A stretch of DNA of 64,000 bases from Prevotella sp. GTDB lineage: Bacteria > Bacteroidota > Bacteroidia > Bacteroidales > Bacteroidaceae. A program made the translations under genes and the position numbers. Shown in pieces: positions 9,068 to 18,768 of this stretch. Under the pieces are notes generated by a model. It had not been told where the DNA came from. It was given only the letters and a program-made list of their open reading frames with translations, and did no database searches. The first letter of the stretch is position 1. Every line of letters starts with the position of its first letter. Where the stretch lies: contig JAEEPZ010000008.1 of assembly GCA_016285055.1 (NCBI GenBank), forward strand, positions 1 to 64,000, in the 5' to 3' direction.

Positions 9068-9214
9068 ATACAAGGAATAATTCTGATGATAGTAGATTCT
9101 GCTGACAAAGTTACAAATTGTAGATGATTCCGCCAAGTTTTTTTACAAAAAAATTCGTGCTGTGCGGATGATAACTTTATGAGTGGAAAATTTTGCCGTT
9201 TGGAAAAAAACAAT

Positions 9215-9223
9215 TATCTTTGC
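9215..9223 (+). promoter_or_regulatory. -7 box TATCTTTGC with TTTTG at about -33
   Basis: TTTTG at 9191-9195, 19-nt spacer, TATCTTTGC. Confidence 0.6.
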
Positions 9224-9267
9224 AAAATCTGAAAAAAAGAGCATCTAACAACTAAAAACTTTAAACT

Positions 9268-10980
9268 ATGGAACAGACCATTCAGATTCGCTGCAAAAAC
9301 AATGGCAAGACCTTAGAAGTGCCAATGGGCAGCACCATGGAAGAGATTTACCAACTGGCCGGAGTACAGATGGAGCTGCCTCCCATCGTCTGCCGCGTCA
9401 ACAACAAGGTGGAGGGCCTGCACTTCCGCCCCTACAAGCCGAAGGATGTGGAGTTCTGCGACATCACCTCGTCATCGGGCCTGCGTGTCTACACCCGCTC
9501 GCTGTTCATGGTGCTGTGCATGGCCGCCCATGAGCTCTGGCCCAAGTGCCGCGTGTCGATCGACATCCCTGTGAGCAACGGCTACTTCGTTGACCTGCGC
9601 CTGCCTGCCGACGAGGAGGCCGAGAACCCGCTGGCACAGTGCCGGCCCGTGGCCATGGAGGATGTGAGCCGCCTGCGCCGTCGCATGAAGGAAATTATCG
9701 ACAGCCAACTGCCCATCCACCGTCACGATGCCACGACCGAGGAAACGCTGAAGCTGTTTGAGAGCATCGGCTCGATGTCGAAGGTGAAGCTGCTGAAGAG
9801 CCAAGGCTCGCTCTACACCACCTATTACTCCATCGACAACTATATAGACTATTACTACGGCTCCATGCTCACCAACACCGGCCAGATCTATCTCTTCGGC
9901 CTGGAGAAATTCCACGACGGCCTGCTGCTGCGCCTGCCGTCGAGAGAGGACCCCGAGGAGCTGGGCGAGCTGGTGATGCAGGACAAGATGTTCGGCATCT
10001 TCAAGGAGCATCACCGCTGGCAGGACATCCTCCGACTGCGTACCATAGGCGACCTGAACGAAGTGATTGACCTGGGCTATGCGCCGCAGCTCATACAGAT
10101 CAGCGAGGCGCTGCAGGAGAAGAAGATCAGCCAGATAGCCGATGACATTGCCCGTCGCTGTGGCGGCAGGGACAGCAGAATCAGGATGGTGCTCATCGCC
10201 GGCCCGTCGTCGTCGGGAAAGACCACCACGTGCAAGCGCCTCAGCGTGCAGCTGGGCGTCAACGGCATCCGGCCCATCAACATCTCGTTGGACGACTACT
10301 TCGTTGACCGCGAGAAGACGCCGCGCGACGCCTCGGGCGACTACGACTATGAGCACCTGCACGCACTCAACCTTGAACTGTTCAACGAGCAGCTCAACGC
10401 CCTGTTCCGCGGTGAAGAGGTGGAGCTGCCGCACTATGACTTCGCCACGGGCAAGTCGAAGCCCAGCGGCAAGAAGCTGCGCCTTGGGCCGAATGATATC
10501 CTCGTGGTGGAAGGCATCCACGCCTTGAATCCTGAGCTGACGGCACAGATACCCCAGGAATGCATCTATCGCGTCTATGCCTCGGCCCTGACGACGCTGC
10601 TGCTCGACAGCCACAACTACATACCCACCACCGACAACCGCCTGCTGCGCCGCATCATCCGCGACCACAAGTACCGTGCCGTCAATGCCGTGGAGACCAT
10701 ACGCCGGTGGCCGTCGGTGCGCAAGGGCGAGAACCGCTGGATATTCCCTTATCAGGAGAACGCCGACCAGATGTTCAACACGGCCATGCTCTTCGAGCTG
10801 GCTGTCATCAAGCGGCAGGCCGAGCCACTGTTAGAGCAGGTGCCCGAGAACTGCCCGGAGTATGCCGAGGCATACAGGCTGCTGAAGTTCCTCCACTACA
10901 TACGCCCCATACCCGAAGACCAGATTCCGCCCACCTCGCTGCTCCGCGAGTTCCTCGGAGGCTCCTCTTTCAAGTATTAA
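9268..10980 (+). CDS. Nucleoside (uridine) kinase family protein with N-terminal ThrRS-like region
   Basis: GPSSSGKTTTCKRLSVQL Walker A, LDDYFVDREKTPRD, LVVEGIHALNPEL; N-terminus resembles TGS/ThrRS second domain. Confidence 0.88.
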   Translation: MEQTIQIRCKNNGKTLEVPMGSTMEEIYQLAGVQMELPPIVCRVNNKVEGLHFRPYKPKDVEFCDITSSSGLRVYTRSLFMVLCMAAHELWPKCRVSIDIPVSNGYFVDLRLPADEEAENPLAQCRPVAMEDVSRLRRRMKEIIDSQLPIHRHDATTEETLKLFESIGSMSKVKLLKSQGSLYTTYYSIDNYIDYYYGSMLTNTGQIYLFGLEKFHDGLLLRLPSREDPEELGELVMQDKMFGIFKEHHRWQDILRLRTIGDLNEVIDLGYAPQLIQISEALQEKKISQIADDIARRCGGRDSRIRMVLIAGPSSSGKTTTCKRLSVQLGVNGIRPINISLDDYFVDREKTPRDASGDYDYEHLHALNLELFNEQLNALFRGEEVELPHYDFATGKSKPSGKKLRLGPNDILVVEGIHALNPELTAQIPQECIYRVYASALTTLLLDSHNYIPTTDNRLLRRIIRDHKYRAVNAVETIRRWPSVRKGENRWIFPYQENADQMFNTAMLFELAVIKRQAEPLLEQVPENCPEYAEAYRLLKFLHYIRPIPEDQIPPTSLLREFLGGSSFKY

Positions 10981-11060
10981 GAGGTGCCGCTGCAGGTCTG
11001 TCATGACAGGCATGCAGAGAAATAAAAGCAGGTTCATTTGCTCCGTTGGTCTTTTTTGAC

Positions 11061-11069
11061 TACCTTTGC
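11061..11069 (+). promoter_or_regulatory. -7 box TACCTTTGC upstream of obgE
   Basis: TTTG at 11037-11040, 20-nt spacer, TACCTTTGC. Confidence 0.6.
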
Positions 11070-11086
11070 ACGCAAAAACAGAAGCC

Positions 11087-12352
11087 ATGCCAGAATCCAA
11101 CTTTGTAGACTACGTCAAGATAGTCTGCCGCTCGGGCAAGGGCGGCAGAGGCTCTATGCACCTTCGCCATGTGAAATACAACCCCTTGGGCGGCCCCGAC
11201 GGCGGCGACGGCGGCAAGGGCGGCAGCATCATCCTCAGAGGCAACCACAACTACTGGACGCTGCTGCACCTGAAGTACGAGCGCCACATCTTTGCCGAGC
11301 ACGGCGGCAACGGCGGCAAGGACAAGTGCCACGGCACCGACGGCAAGGACGTCTATATCGACGTGCCGCCGGGCACGGTGGTCTACAACGCCGAGACGGG
11401 CAAGTTCATCTGCGACGTGGCCTACGACGGCCAGGAGGTGATGCTGCTGAAGGGCGGACGCGGCGGACTGGGCAACTTCCAGTTCCGCACCGCCACCAAC
11501 CAGGCGCCGCGCTTTGCACAGCCGGGCGAGCCGGCGCAGGAGATGACCATCATCATGGAGCTGAAGCTGCTGGCCGATGTGGGTCTGGTGGGATTTCCCA
11601 ATGCGGGCAAATCGACGCTGGTCTCAGCCCTGAGCAACGCCAAGCCGAAAATAGCCAACTATCCCTTCACCACGATGGAGCCCTCGTTGGGCATCGTGGG
11701 CTACAGGGACAACAAGTCGTTTGTCATGGCCGACATTCCCGGCATCATCGAGGGAGCCGCCGAGGGCCGCGGCCTGGGCCTTCGCTTCCTGCGCCACATT
11801 GAGCGCAACTCGCTGCTGCTCTTCATGGTGCCCGGCGACAGCGACAACATCCTGCGCGAGTACAACATCCTGTTAGACGAGCTGCGCAAGTTCAACCCCG
11901 AGCTGCTGTCGAAGCAGCGCGTGCTGGCCGTGACGAAGTGCGACCTCTTAGACGAGGAGCTGATGGAGATGCTGCGCCAAGAGATGCAAGCCCCCCATTC
12001 TGCCCCCGAGGGGGCTACAATAGTTAGCAAGCCCGGTAAAGAGACAAATGAAGCCCCCTCGGGGGCAGTAGGGGGGGCTTTCGGGTCTGTCCCTATTGTC
12101 TTCATCTCCGCCGTCACGGGCTACCACCTCGACGAGCTGAAGGATGTGCTGTGGCGTGAGCTGAACAGCGAAAGCAACAAGCTGCAGACCATCATGGCCG
12201 ACGACCGACTGGTGCACCGCGACAAGGACATGTCGCGCTTTGCGCAGGAACTGGCCGACGAAGATGCCGACGAAGACATTGAATACCTCGACGAAGACGA
12301 AATAGAAGATTTCGAAGAGGACGACGACTACGACGAAGCAGAAAACAAATAA
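11087..12352 (+). CDS. obgE: GTPase Obg with an in-frame repeat insertion in the G domain
   Basis: N-terminal Gly-rich Obg fold, [25 protein letters not shown]. Start [10 protein letters not shown]. Confidence 0.96.
   Translation: MPESNFVDYVKIVCRSGKGGRGSMHLRHVKYNPLGGPDGGDGGKGGSIILRGNHNYWTLLHLKYERHIFAEHGGNGGKDKCHGTDGKDVYIDVPPGTVVYNAETGKFICDVAYDGQEVMLLKGGRGGLGNFQFRTATNQAPRFAQPGEPAQEMTIIMELKLLADVGLVGFPNAGKSTLVSALSNAKPKIANYPFTTMEPSLGIVGYRDNKSFVMADIPGIIEGAAEGRGLGLRFLRHIERNSLLLFMVPGDSDNILREYNILLDELRKFNPELLSKQRVLAVTKCDLLDEELMEMLRQEMQAPHSAPEGATIVSKPGKETNEAPSGAVGGAFGSVPIVFISAVTGYHLDELKDVLWRELNSESNKLQTIMADDRLVHRDKDMSRFAQELADEDADEDIEYLDEDEIEDFEEDDDYDEAENK
11988..12080. repeat. GC-rich palindromic element, copy G1, in frame in obgE
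   Basis: agccccccattctgcccccgagggggctacaat...gacaaatgaagccccctcgggggcagtagggggggctt. Confidence 0.93.
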
Positions 12353-12398
12353 TCTGAAGACGGCGAAGAAAATGATGGAAACAGGCAGAATAGCGACA

Positions 12399-12436
12399 AG
12401 AGGCAAGTATTTCTTTTTTTGAAGAAAATAATTGCC
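12399..12436. terminator. Hairpin downstream of obgE
   Basis: aggcaagtatttctt / aagaaaataattgcct. Confidence 0.5.
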
Positions 12437-12466
12437 TCTTGTCTATGCTTTTTCGTTTTTTTTGAT

Positions 12467-12475
12467 TATTTTTGC
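12467..12475 (+). promoter_or_regulatory. -7 box TATTTTTGC upstream of the TonB-dependent receptor
   Basis: Matches TAnnTTTGC. Confidence 0.5.
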
Positions 12476-12507
12476 GCTCGAAAAACAACATCTAACTAAT
12501 TATCGAT

Positions 12508-15500
12508 ATGCAAAAGAGATTCTTTCTACTCGTTGCCATGCTGTTCATGATGGTCGTGGGCACTATGGCACAGGTGACCACGTCGAGTATGGCCGGCAAG
12601 GTGACGGCCGAAGGCAGTGGTGAGGAAATCATCGGCGCCACGGTGGTGGCCGTGCACGAACCGTCGGGCACACGTTACACCGCAGTGACCAACATGAACG
12701 GTATGTTTACCATTCAGGGCATGCGCCCCGGCGGACCTTACTCCGTGACGGTGAGCTACATCGGAAGCCAGACGAAGATTATGCGCAACATCACACTGCA
12801 GCTGGCTGAGAGCTACGACCTGCCGGTGAAGCTGTCGGACGAGACCACCGACCTGGCCGAGGTCGTTGTCACGGGTAAAGCCTCGAAATTCTCGGTAGAG
12901 AAGACGGGTGCCGCCACCAACATCAACAGCCAGCAGATACTGAACATGCCTACGGTGAGCCGCGATGTCACCGACATCACACGCCTCTCGCCCTACGGCG
13001 GCAAGGGCATGAGCTTCGTAGGCACGGACGGACGACTGGGCAACTTCACCGTCGACGGTGCCAACTTCAACAACAACTTCGGACTCTCCAGCGCACTGCC
13101 CGGAGGCGGCAACCCCATCAGCATCGAGGCACTCGAGGAGCTGCAGGTCGTCATCTCGCCCTACGACGTGCGCCAGACCGACTTCATAGGCGGTGGCGTC
13201 AATGCCATCACAAAATCGGGTACGAACATCTACAAGGGCAGCGCCTACATCTTCCATAAGAACGAGAACATGCAGGGCGACGCCGTCGACCGCGTACAGA
13301 TACCCAATGCACGCGAGAAGAGCCAGAACACTACCTACGGCTTCACCCTGGGCGGACCCATCATCAAGAACAAGCTCTTCCTCTTTGTCAACGGCGAAAT
13401 GTCGAAGACCCCCACAGTGGTGAACCGCTGGCGCGGCTCCTCGCCCGACAATCCTGCCGACCCCGACCTGTATATCTCGCGCACGTCGGTAGCCGACCTG
13501 GAGACCGTGTCGAACTTCGTCAAGGAGAGATATGGCTACGACACCGGCTCGTGGACCAATTTCCCCGCCGACGAGGACAACTACAAGCTGATGGCCCGCT
13601 TAGACTGGAACATCAACGACCGCCACAAGCTGGCCCTGCGCTACAACTACACAAAGGACACGGCATGGAACCCCACCAACCGCTCGTCGATGGACGGCGG
13701 CACAGCATCCAGCTATGACCGTATGGGACAGTTCTCCATGGCCTACGCCAACTCCATGTACTCGGCTGTGAGAGAGGTGAACTCGTTCTCCTTCGACCTC
13801 AACAGCCGGCTCACCAACAAGCTGTCCAATCAGCTGCTGGCCACCTACACCAAGATGAGCGACCCGAAGCGCGACTCACCATCGGCCGAGTTCCCCTTCA
13901 TCGATATCCTCGACGGCAATGGGCAGAACTACATCTCATTAGGCTATGAGCTCTTCACCTGGAACAACAGTGTGAACAACGTCGTGTGGAATGTGAAGGA
14001 CGACATCACCTACTATTCAGGCAAGCACAAAGTGACGGCCGGCGTGTCCTACGAGTATCAGATGGCTGACAACCAGTACATGCGCAACGGTACAGGCTAC
14101 TACCGCTACGACAGCATGAACGACTTCCTCTCGGGCGCCGCTCCTCACATCGTCAACCTGACCTACGGCTATGGCAGCGAGACAAAGCCTGCCGCACGCG
14201 TACAATATAATAAATTAGGTGTCTACCTGCAGGACGACTGGAACATCGTGGACAACCTCAAGCTCACCTACGGTCTGCGCGTCGACGGACTGTTCTTCAA
14301 CAACAGCGACCTGATGCGCAACAACTACATTTACGACCTCGATTACTTCGGCAAGCACATCGACACAGGCAAGTGGCCGGGCAACACGCTGAACTTCTCG
14401 CCACGCGTGGGCTTCAGCTGGGATGTCTTCGGCGACAAGAGCCTGAAGGTGCGCGGCGGCACCGGATTCTTCATGGGCCGTCTGCCCTTGGTGTTCTTCA
14501 CCAATATGCCCACCAACTCGGGCATGGTGCAGAACAATGCCAAGCTGAGCTCCGACGGCTTGCGCAGCTCGGACAAGACCGACATGTCGCAGTTTGCAGG
14601 AGGCCTGGTGACCGACGCCAACGGCCACGCCACCATCGCCGCACTGAAAGAGAAGCTGCTCTCCATGGGCTATCCCAACACCATCACGCCCGCCGACGGC
14701 GTGAAGCAGTCGACCATCAACGCCGTAGACCCCGACTTCAGGCTGCCGCAGGTGTGGAAGACCTCATTGGCCATCGACTATCAGCTGCCCGTGTCTTTCC
14801 CCTTCACCATCACAGCTGAGGGCATCTTCAACAAGACGCTCAACGCTGCCTGCATCAGGGACTGGAGTATTCCCAATGTGGGAGGCTTCGCTCGCCTCAA
14901 CGGCCCCGACAACCGTCCGCTTTATCCCGCCAACTACCGTGTAGGCCAGGGCGCCTTCGTGCTGGTGAACACTACGAAGGGCTACGGATGGTCCGCCAAC
15001 CTCATGGTCAACACGCAGCCGGCACAGTGGATCAGCCTGATGGCCGCCTACACGCACACCGTGAACAAGGAGCTCACCGGCATGCCCGGCTCCAACGCCG
15101 AGTCGGCCTTCACCTACGTGCCCACCATCGAGGGACCTAACAACATACGCCTGCACAACTCGCAGTTTATGACGCCCGACCGCTTCGTGGCCAGCGCCAC
15201 CATACACGACAAGTGCCGCAACCACTTCTCGTTCATCTATGAGTCATGGCGCGGTGGCAACAACTACTCGTTTATGACGACCAACGACATGAACGCCGAC
15301 GGCTACGCCTACGATGCCATCTACATCCCCACCGACCAGCAGGTGGCCGACGGCGAGTTCCGCTTCGTCAGCATGGATGACGCCGTGCGATTCATGGACT
15401 TCGTACACCGCAGCGATTACCTGAAAGACCATCAGGGTGAGTATGCCGAGGCATACAGCGTCTACAGCCCCTGGGTGCACCGCGTGGACTTTGCCTACAA

Positions 15501-16299
15501 GCACGACTTCTGCCTCAACGTGGGCAACACCTCGCACGACCTGCAGCTCTCGCTCGACGTGAAGAACGTGCTCAACTTCTTCAACTCGTCGTGGGGCGTC
15601 AGCAAGTATCTCAATCCCGAAATTGGCAACGAGGCCCGTATCCTGAAGTATGAGGGCGTGGACGGCGACGGCTATCCCACTTTCTCCACACCCAGTTTCA
15701 TCAGCGGCAAGACCAACTTGTGGGACAAGAACCACGGCATAGGCCAGTGCTGGTATGCCAGCATCGGTGTGAAGTATATGTTCGAAGGCCGCAAGCGCGA
15801 CGACTGCGGATGCAATGACAGCGACGTGAAGGAGAGAACCGTCTACGTGAAGGACAACACCGAGATCAACCGCCTGAACGATGAGATCAACCGCCTGCGC
15901 AATCAGGTCGATGACCTGAAGAACCGCAAGCCGGAGAAAGAGATTGTCACCGTCGACAACAGCCGTGTCGTCACCTTCCCCTATCTCGTGAACTTCACCG
16001 TCAACACCAGCGACGTGGTCAACCGCGAGAAAGTGAATCTGGAGACTGTTGCCCAGATGATCAAGGCCACACCCGGAAAGAAATACAGTGTCACCGGCTA
16101 TGCCGACAAGCAGACGGGCACCGTAGAGGGCAATGCCAAGCTGGCCAGCAGCCGTGCGCAGAACGTCTACGACATCCTCATCAACAAGTATGGCGTGCCC
16201 GCCTCGCAGCTCGTCAAGGAATCGAAGGGCGGCGTCGACTACATGTACATGAACGATGAGCAGCTCTCACGCTCCGTCATTATCTCTGAAGTTAAATGA
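12508..16299 (+). CDS. TonB-dependent receptor (Oar-like) with C-terminal OmpA-like domain
   Basis: N-terminal CarboxypepD-reg-like domain, plug and barrel sequence, then a coiled-coil linker (INRLNDEINRLRNQVDDLKN) and an OmpA-like end (VTGYADKQTGTVEGNAKLASSRAQNVYDILINKYGV). Confidence 0.9.
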   Translation: MQKRFFLLVAMLFMMVVGTMAQVTTSSMAGKVTAEGSGEEIIGATVVAVHEPSGTRYTAVTNMNGMFTIQGMRPGGPYSVTVSYIGSQTKIMRNITLQLAESYDLPVKLSDETTDLAEVVVTGKASKFSVEKTGAATNINSQQILNMPTVSRDVTDITRLSPYGGKGMSFVGTDGRLGNFTVDGANFNNNFGLSSALPGGGNPISIEALEELQVVISPYDVRQTDFIGGGVNAITKSGTNIYKGSAYIFHKNENMQGDAVDRVQIPNAREKSQNTTYGFTLGGPIIKNKLFLFVNGEMSKTPTVVNRWRGSSPDNPADPDLYISRTSVADLETVSNFVKERYGYDTGSWTNFPADEDNYKLMARLDWNINDRHKLALRYNYTKDTAWNPTNRSSMDGGTASSYDRMGQFSMAYANSMYSAVREVNSFSFDLNSRLTNKLSNQLLATYTKMSDPKRDSPSAEFPFIDILDGNGQNYISLGYELFTWNNSVNNVVWNVKDDITYYSGKHKVTAGVSYEYQMADNQYMRNGTGYYRYDSMNDFLSGAAPHIVNLTYGYGSETKPAARVQYNKLGVYLQDDWNIVDNLKLTYGLRVDGLFFNNSDLMRNNYIYDLDYFGKHIDTGKWPGNTLNFSPRVGFSWDVFGDKSLKVRGGTGFFMGRLPLVFFTNMPTNSGMVQNNAKLSSDGLRSSDKTDMSQFAGGLVTDANGHATIAALKEKLLSMGYPNTITPADGVKQSTINAVDPDFRLPQVWKTSLAIDYQLPVSFPFTITAEGIFNKTLNAACIRDWSIPNVGGFARLNGPDNRPLYPANYRVGQGAFVLVNTTKGYGWSANLMVNTQPAQWISLMAAYTHTVNKELTGMPGSNAESAFTYVPTIEGPNNIRLHNSQFMTPDRFVASATIHDKCRNHFSFIYESWRGGNNYSFMTTNDMNADGYAYDAIYIPTDQQVADGEFRFVSMDDAVRFMDFVHRSDYLKDHQGEYAEAYSVYSPWVHRVDFAYKHDFCLNVGNTSHDLQLSLDVKNVLNFFNSSWGVSKYLNPEIGNEARILKYEGVDGDGYPTFSTPSFISGKTNLWDKNHGIGQCWYASIGVKYMFEGRKRDDCGCNDSDVKERTVYVKDNTEINRLNDEINRLRNQVDDLKNRKPEKEIVTVDNSRVVTFPYLVNFTVNTSDVVNREKVNLETVAQMIKATPGKKYSVTGYADKQTGTVEGNAKLASSRAQNVYDILINKYGVPASQLVKESKGGVDYMYMNDEQLSRSVIISEVK

Positions 16300-16456
16300 G
16301 TTGAGAGTTTAGAGTTTAGAGATGAGAGTTGAGAGTTTAGAGTTGAGAGTTTAGAGTTGAGAGATTAGAGTTTAGAGTTGAGTGTTGAGAGATTAGAGTT
16401 TAGAGTTGAGAGATTAGAGTTTAGAGATTAGAGTTTAAAGTTTAGAGTTGAACATT
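16298..16456 (+). repeat. Heptamer array (TTGAGAG / TTTAGAG / ATTAGAG)
   Basis: About 20 degenerate 7-mers between the receptor and the next lipoprotein. Confidence 0.92.
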
Positions 16457-16470
16457 AAACATTGAAGAAT

Positions 16471-18189
16471 ATGACAACTAAGATATTCAGCAGACTTCTG
16501 ATAGGTTTATCATTTATCATTTGTCACTTATCATTTAGCGTAGCCCTCACCAGCTGCTCCGACAATGACTACGACCCCACCTACCTGGCTGAGGTGTGCG
16601 TGTCGCAGTCGTACATCGGCTTCGCAGCAGAGGGCAGCACTGTCACCATCGAGGTGAAGGCCGGTGCCGACTGGACCATCACCGACATCCCCGACTGGGT
16701 GACCGTCAGTCCTGTGACCGGCTCTGCGGGCAAGACGGAAGTGACCTTCACCACCGAGAAGGCCACAGCTACCAAAGAGGCCACTGTCATCCTGGAATGT
16801 GGCGGCGCCAAGCAGCGCATCAACCTCATTCAGATGACGAAGAAGGCCGAGGCTCAGTTGGCTACCTGCGCTCAGGTGGCTGCCGGCAACGAAGGTGCCA
16901 CCTACCGTGTGCGTGGCGTCTGCGCTTCCAATCCCGACAACCAGTATGGCAACTGGAACATTCAGGATGAGACAGGGCAGATCTACGTCTACGGCACGTT
17001 TGACAAGAAGGGCGGCAAGGGCACCTATCCCATCAGCGGTGCCAACGGCTGGGGCTTCGGCGTGGGCGACATCATCACTGTCGAGGGCCCGATGAAGAAC
17101 TACAACGGCACCATCGAGCTGGTTGACGTCACCGTCATCAGCATCGAGAAGTCGCTCATCAAGGTGGAGAGCCTCTCCGTTGCCGACGCACTGCCTGCTG
17201 AAGGCGGTGAGGTAACAGCCTTCGTCAGCTGCAAGGGCAACGGCATCGGTGTCGTCATTCCCGAGGATGCCAAGTCGTGGCTCAGCATCAGTGGCCTGAC
17301 GCCCGGTAGCATCACGTTCAAGGTGCAGCCCAATGAAGGCGACTTCCGCAAATCCACCGTCACCTTCACCACCACCGACGGCAGCGGTGAGTACACCGCA
17401 CAGGCCACCATCTCGCAGCAGGCCAAGCCCAATGCCGCAGGCAGCGAGGCCAATCCCTTCACCGTGGCTGAGGCCATCGCCAAGTGCCAGGAGGTGGGCG
17501 CTACGGCCACCGACCAGCTCTTCTACGCCAAGGGACGCATCAGCAGCATCAAGGAGGTGAGCACCAGCTATGGCAACGCCACCTTCAACATCTCCGACGA
17601 CGGACAGGACGAGCAATTCGTCACCTGCTTCCGGGCCTACAGCTTGGGCGGCGAGAAGTTCACTGCCGAGGATGAGATCGGCGTGGGCGACGAGGTGCTG
17701 ATCTGCGGCAAGCTGGTGAACTACACCGACAAGAACGGCGTTACCACGCCGCAGTTTGCACAGGGCTGCTACATCGTCAGCATCAAGAAGGGCAATGCTG
17801 CCGGCTCGCTGAACAAACCCTTCACGCCGGCTGAGGCCAACGCCTTCTGCCAGACGCTGGGCGAGGGCAACACAACCTCAGACGATTACTACGTGAAAGG
17901 CAAAATCATAGCTATCGAGGACAAGAACCAGTTCGGCACGCAGTACGGCAACTGCACGTTCTACCTCTCAACCGATGGCACCGACAGCGGCGAGAAGTTC
18001 TACGTCTTCCGCACGCTCTACCTGGGCAACGTGAAGTATAGCGACGACAGCTGGCTGAAGCCGAAGGCTGGCGACGAGGTCATCATCTGCGGCAAGCTGA
18101 CGCTCTACAAGGACAAGGAAGGCAACCTTGTGCCCGAGACCTCGGCTAACAACAGCTACATCTATTCGCTCAACGGCAAGACAAAATAG
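16471..18189 (+). CDS. BACON-domain lipoprotein with repeated OB-fold-like domains
   Basis: SPII-like signal ending VALTSCSDN; BACON-type segments (IEVKAGADWTITDIPDWVTVSPVTGSAG); three YYVKG/YRVRG...IYVYG-type modules. Confidence 0.78.
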   Translation: MTTKIFSRLLIGLSFIICHLSFSVALTSCSDNDYDPTYLAEVCVSQSYIGFAAEGSTVTIEVKAGADWTITDIPDWVTVSPVTGSAGKTEVTFTTEKATATKEATVILECGGAKQRINLIQMTKKAEAQLATCAQVAAGNEGATYRVRGVCASNPDNQYGNWNIQDETGQIYVYGTFDKKGGKGTYPISGANGWGFGVGDIITVEGPMKNYNGTIELVDVTVISIEKSLIKVESLSVADALPAEGGEVTAFVSCKGNGIGVVIPEDAKSWLSISGLTPGSITFKVQPNEGDFRKSTVTFTTTDGSGEYTAQATISQQAKPNAAGSEANPFTVAEAIAKCQEVGATATDQLFYAKGRISSIKEVSTSYGNATFNISDDGQDEQFVTCFRAYSLGGEKFTAEDEIGVGDEVLICGKLVNYTDKNGVTTPQFAQGCYIVSIKKGNAAGSLNKPFTPAEANAFCQTLGEGNTTSDDYYVKGKIIAIEDKNQFGTQYGNCTFYLSTDGTDSGEKFYVFRTLYLGNVKYSDDSWLKPKAGDEVIICGKLTLYKDKEGNLVPETSANNSYIYSLNGKTK

Positions 18190-18216
18190 CTTGCCGGCAT
18201 AAAAAAGGGCAAACAA

Positions 18217-18259
18217 ACGAAGTCCCTACAGGTGGCGTTCCACTCTGTAGGGACTTCGT
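18217..18259 (-). terminator. Long perfect hairpin between convergent genes, probable terminator for the minus-strand gene
   Basis: acgaagtccctaca / tgtagggacttcgt, 14 bp; minus-strand 3' side is T-rich (tttgtttgcccttttt). Confidence 0.7.
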
Positions 18260-18282
18260 TGATGTATGTCCGCGAATGTGTT

Positions 18283-18675
18283 TTACTTGTTCTTCAGGTA
18301 GTATTCCACTGCCAGCTTGACGTTGGCCTTGACGGCGTCGCTGCTGTAGGTGGCGCCGGTGCAGCCGTCCACCTTCGTGGTCTTGACATCCTGCACCTTC
18401 ATGCCGTCCCATTTGTGAAGCATGAAGTCGGCGGCACGCTTCCAGTAGCGTGGCGTCTCCTGATTCTCCAGATATTCTATCTTCTCAATCTTGTTACCCT
18501 TGATATAGACATTCAGCGGCGTGGGGCCTTCATAGCCCATCACGTCCTTGCCCAGCGTGGTGGTGTTGACCACATAGACGCCTTTGTCTTTTTTCATCAC
18601 GCTGTCTTTCTTGTCGGCGCTCATAAGTGCCACTGCCATGAAGAGGCAAGCGGCAGGAATCAACAGTTTCTTCAT
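18283..18675 (-). CDS. FMN-binding domain protein (predicted flavinylated)
   Basis: Secreted 130 aa with VDGCTGATYSSDAV, resembling the ApbE-modified (S/T)GAT motif. Confidence 0.8.
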   Translation of the reverse strand: MKKLLIPAACLFMAVALMSADKKDSVMKKDKGVYVVNTTTLGKDVMGYEGPTPLNVYIKGNKIEKIEYLENQETPRYWKRAADFMLHKWDGMKVQDVKTTKVDGCTGATYSSDAVKANVKLAVEYYLKNK

Positions 18676-18768
18676 TCTTTATTCTTTTGTTTAGTGATAT
18701 GGTAATATGCTTATCTCTCTGTAATATGACGTTGAATTGACCGTAAGGTTTATTCCATATTGAGAGAA

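Noticed and set aside
9472-10668. 398-aa minus-strand ORF opposite the nucleoside kinase
   Set aside because: Shadow ORF, His/Gln/Val-rich, overlaps a conserved P-loop gene.
11988-12080. Intein or self-splicing intron in obgE
   Set aside because: Only ~93 bp with no splicing motifs; the frame stays open, so a tolerated peptide insertion is more likely.
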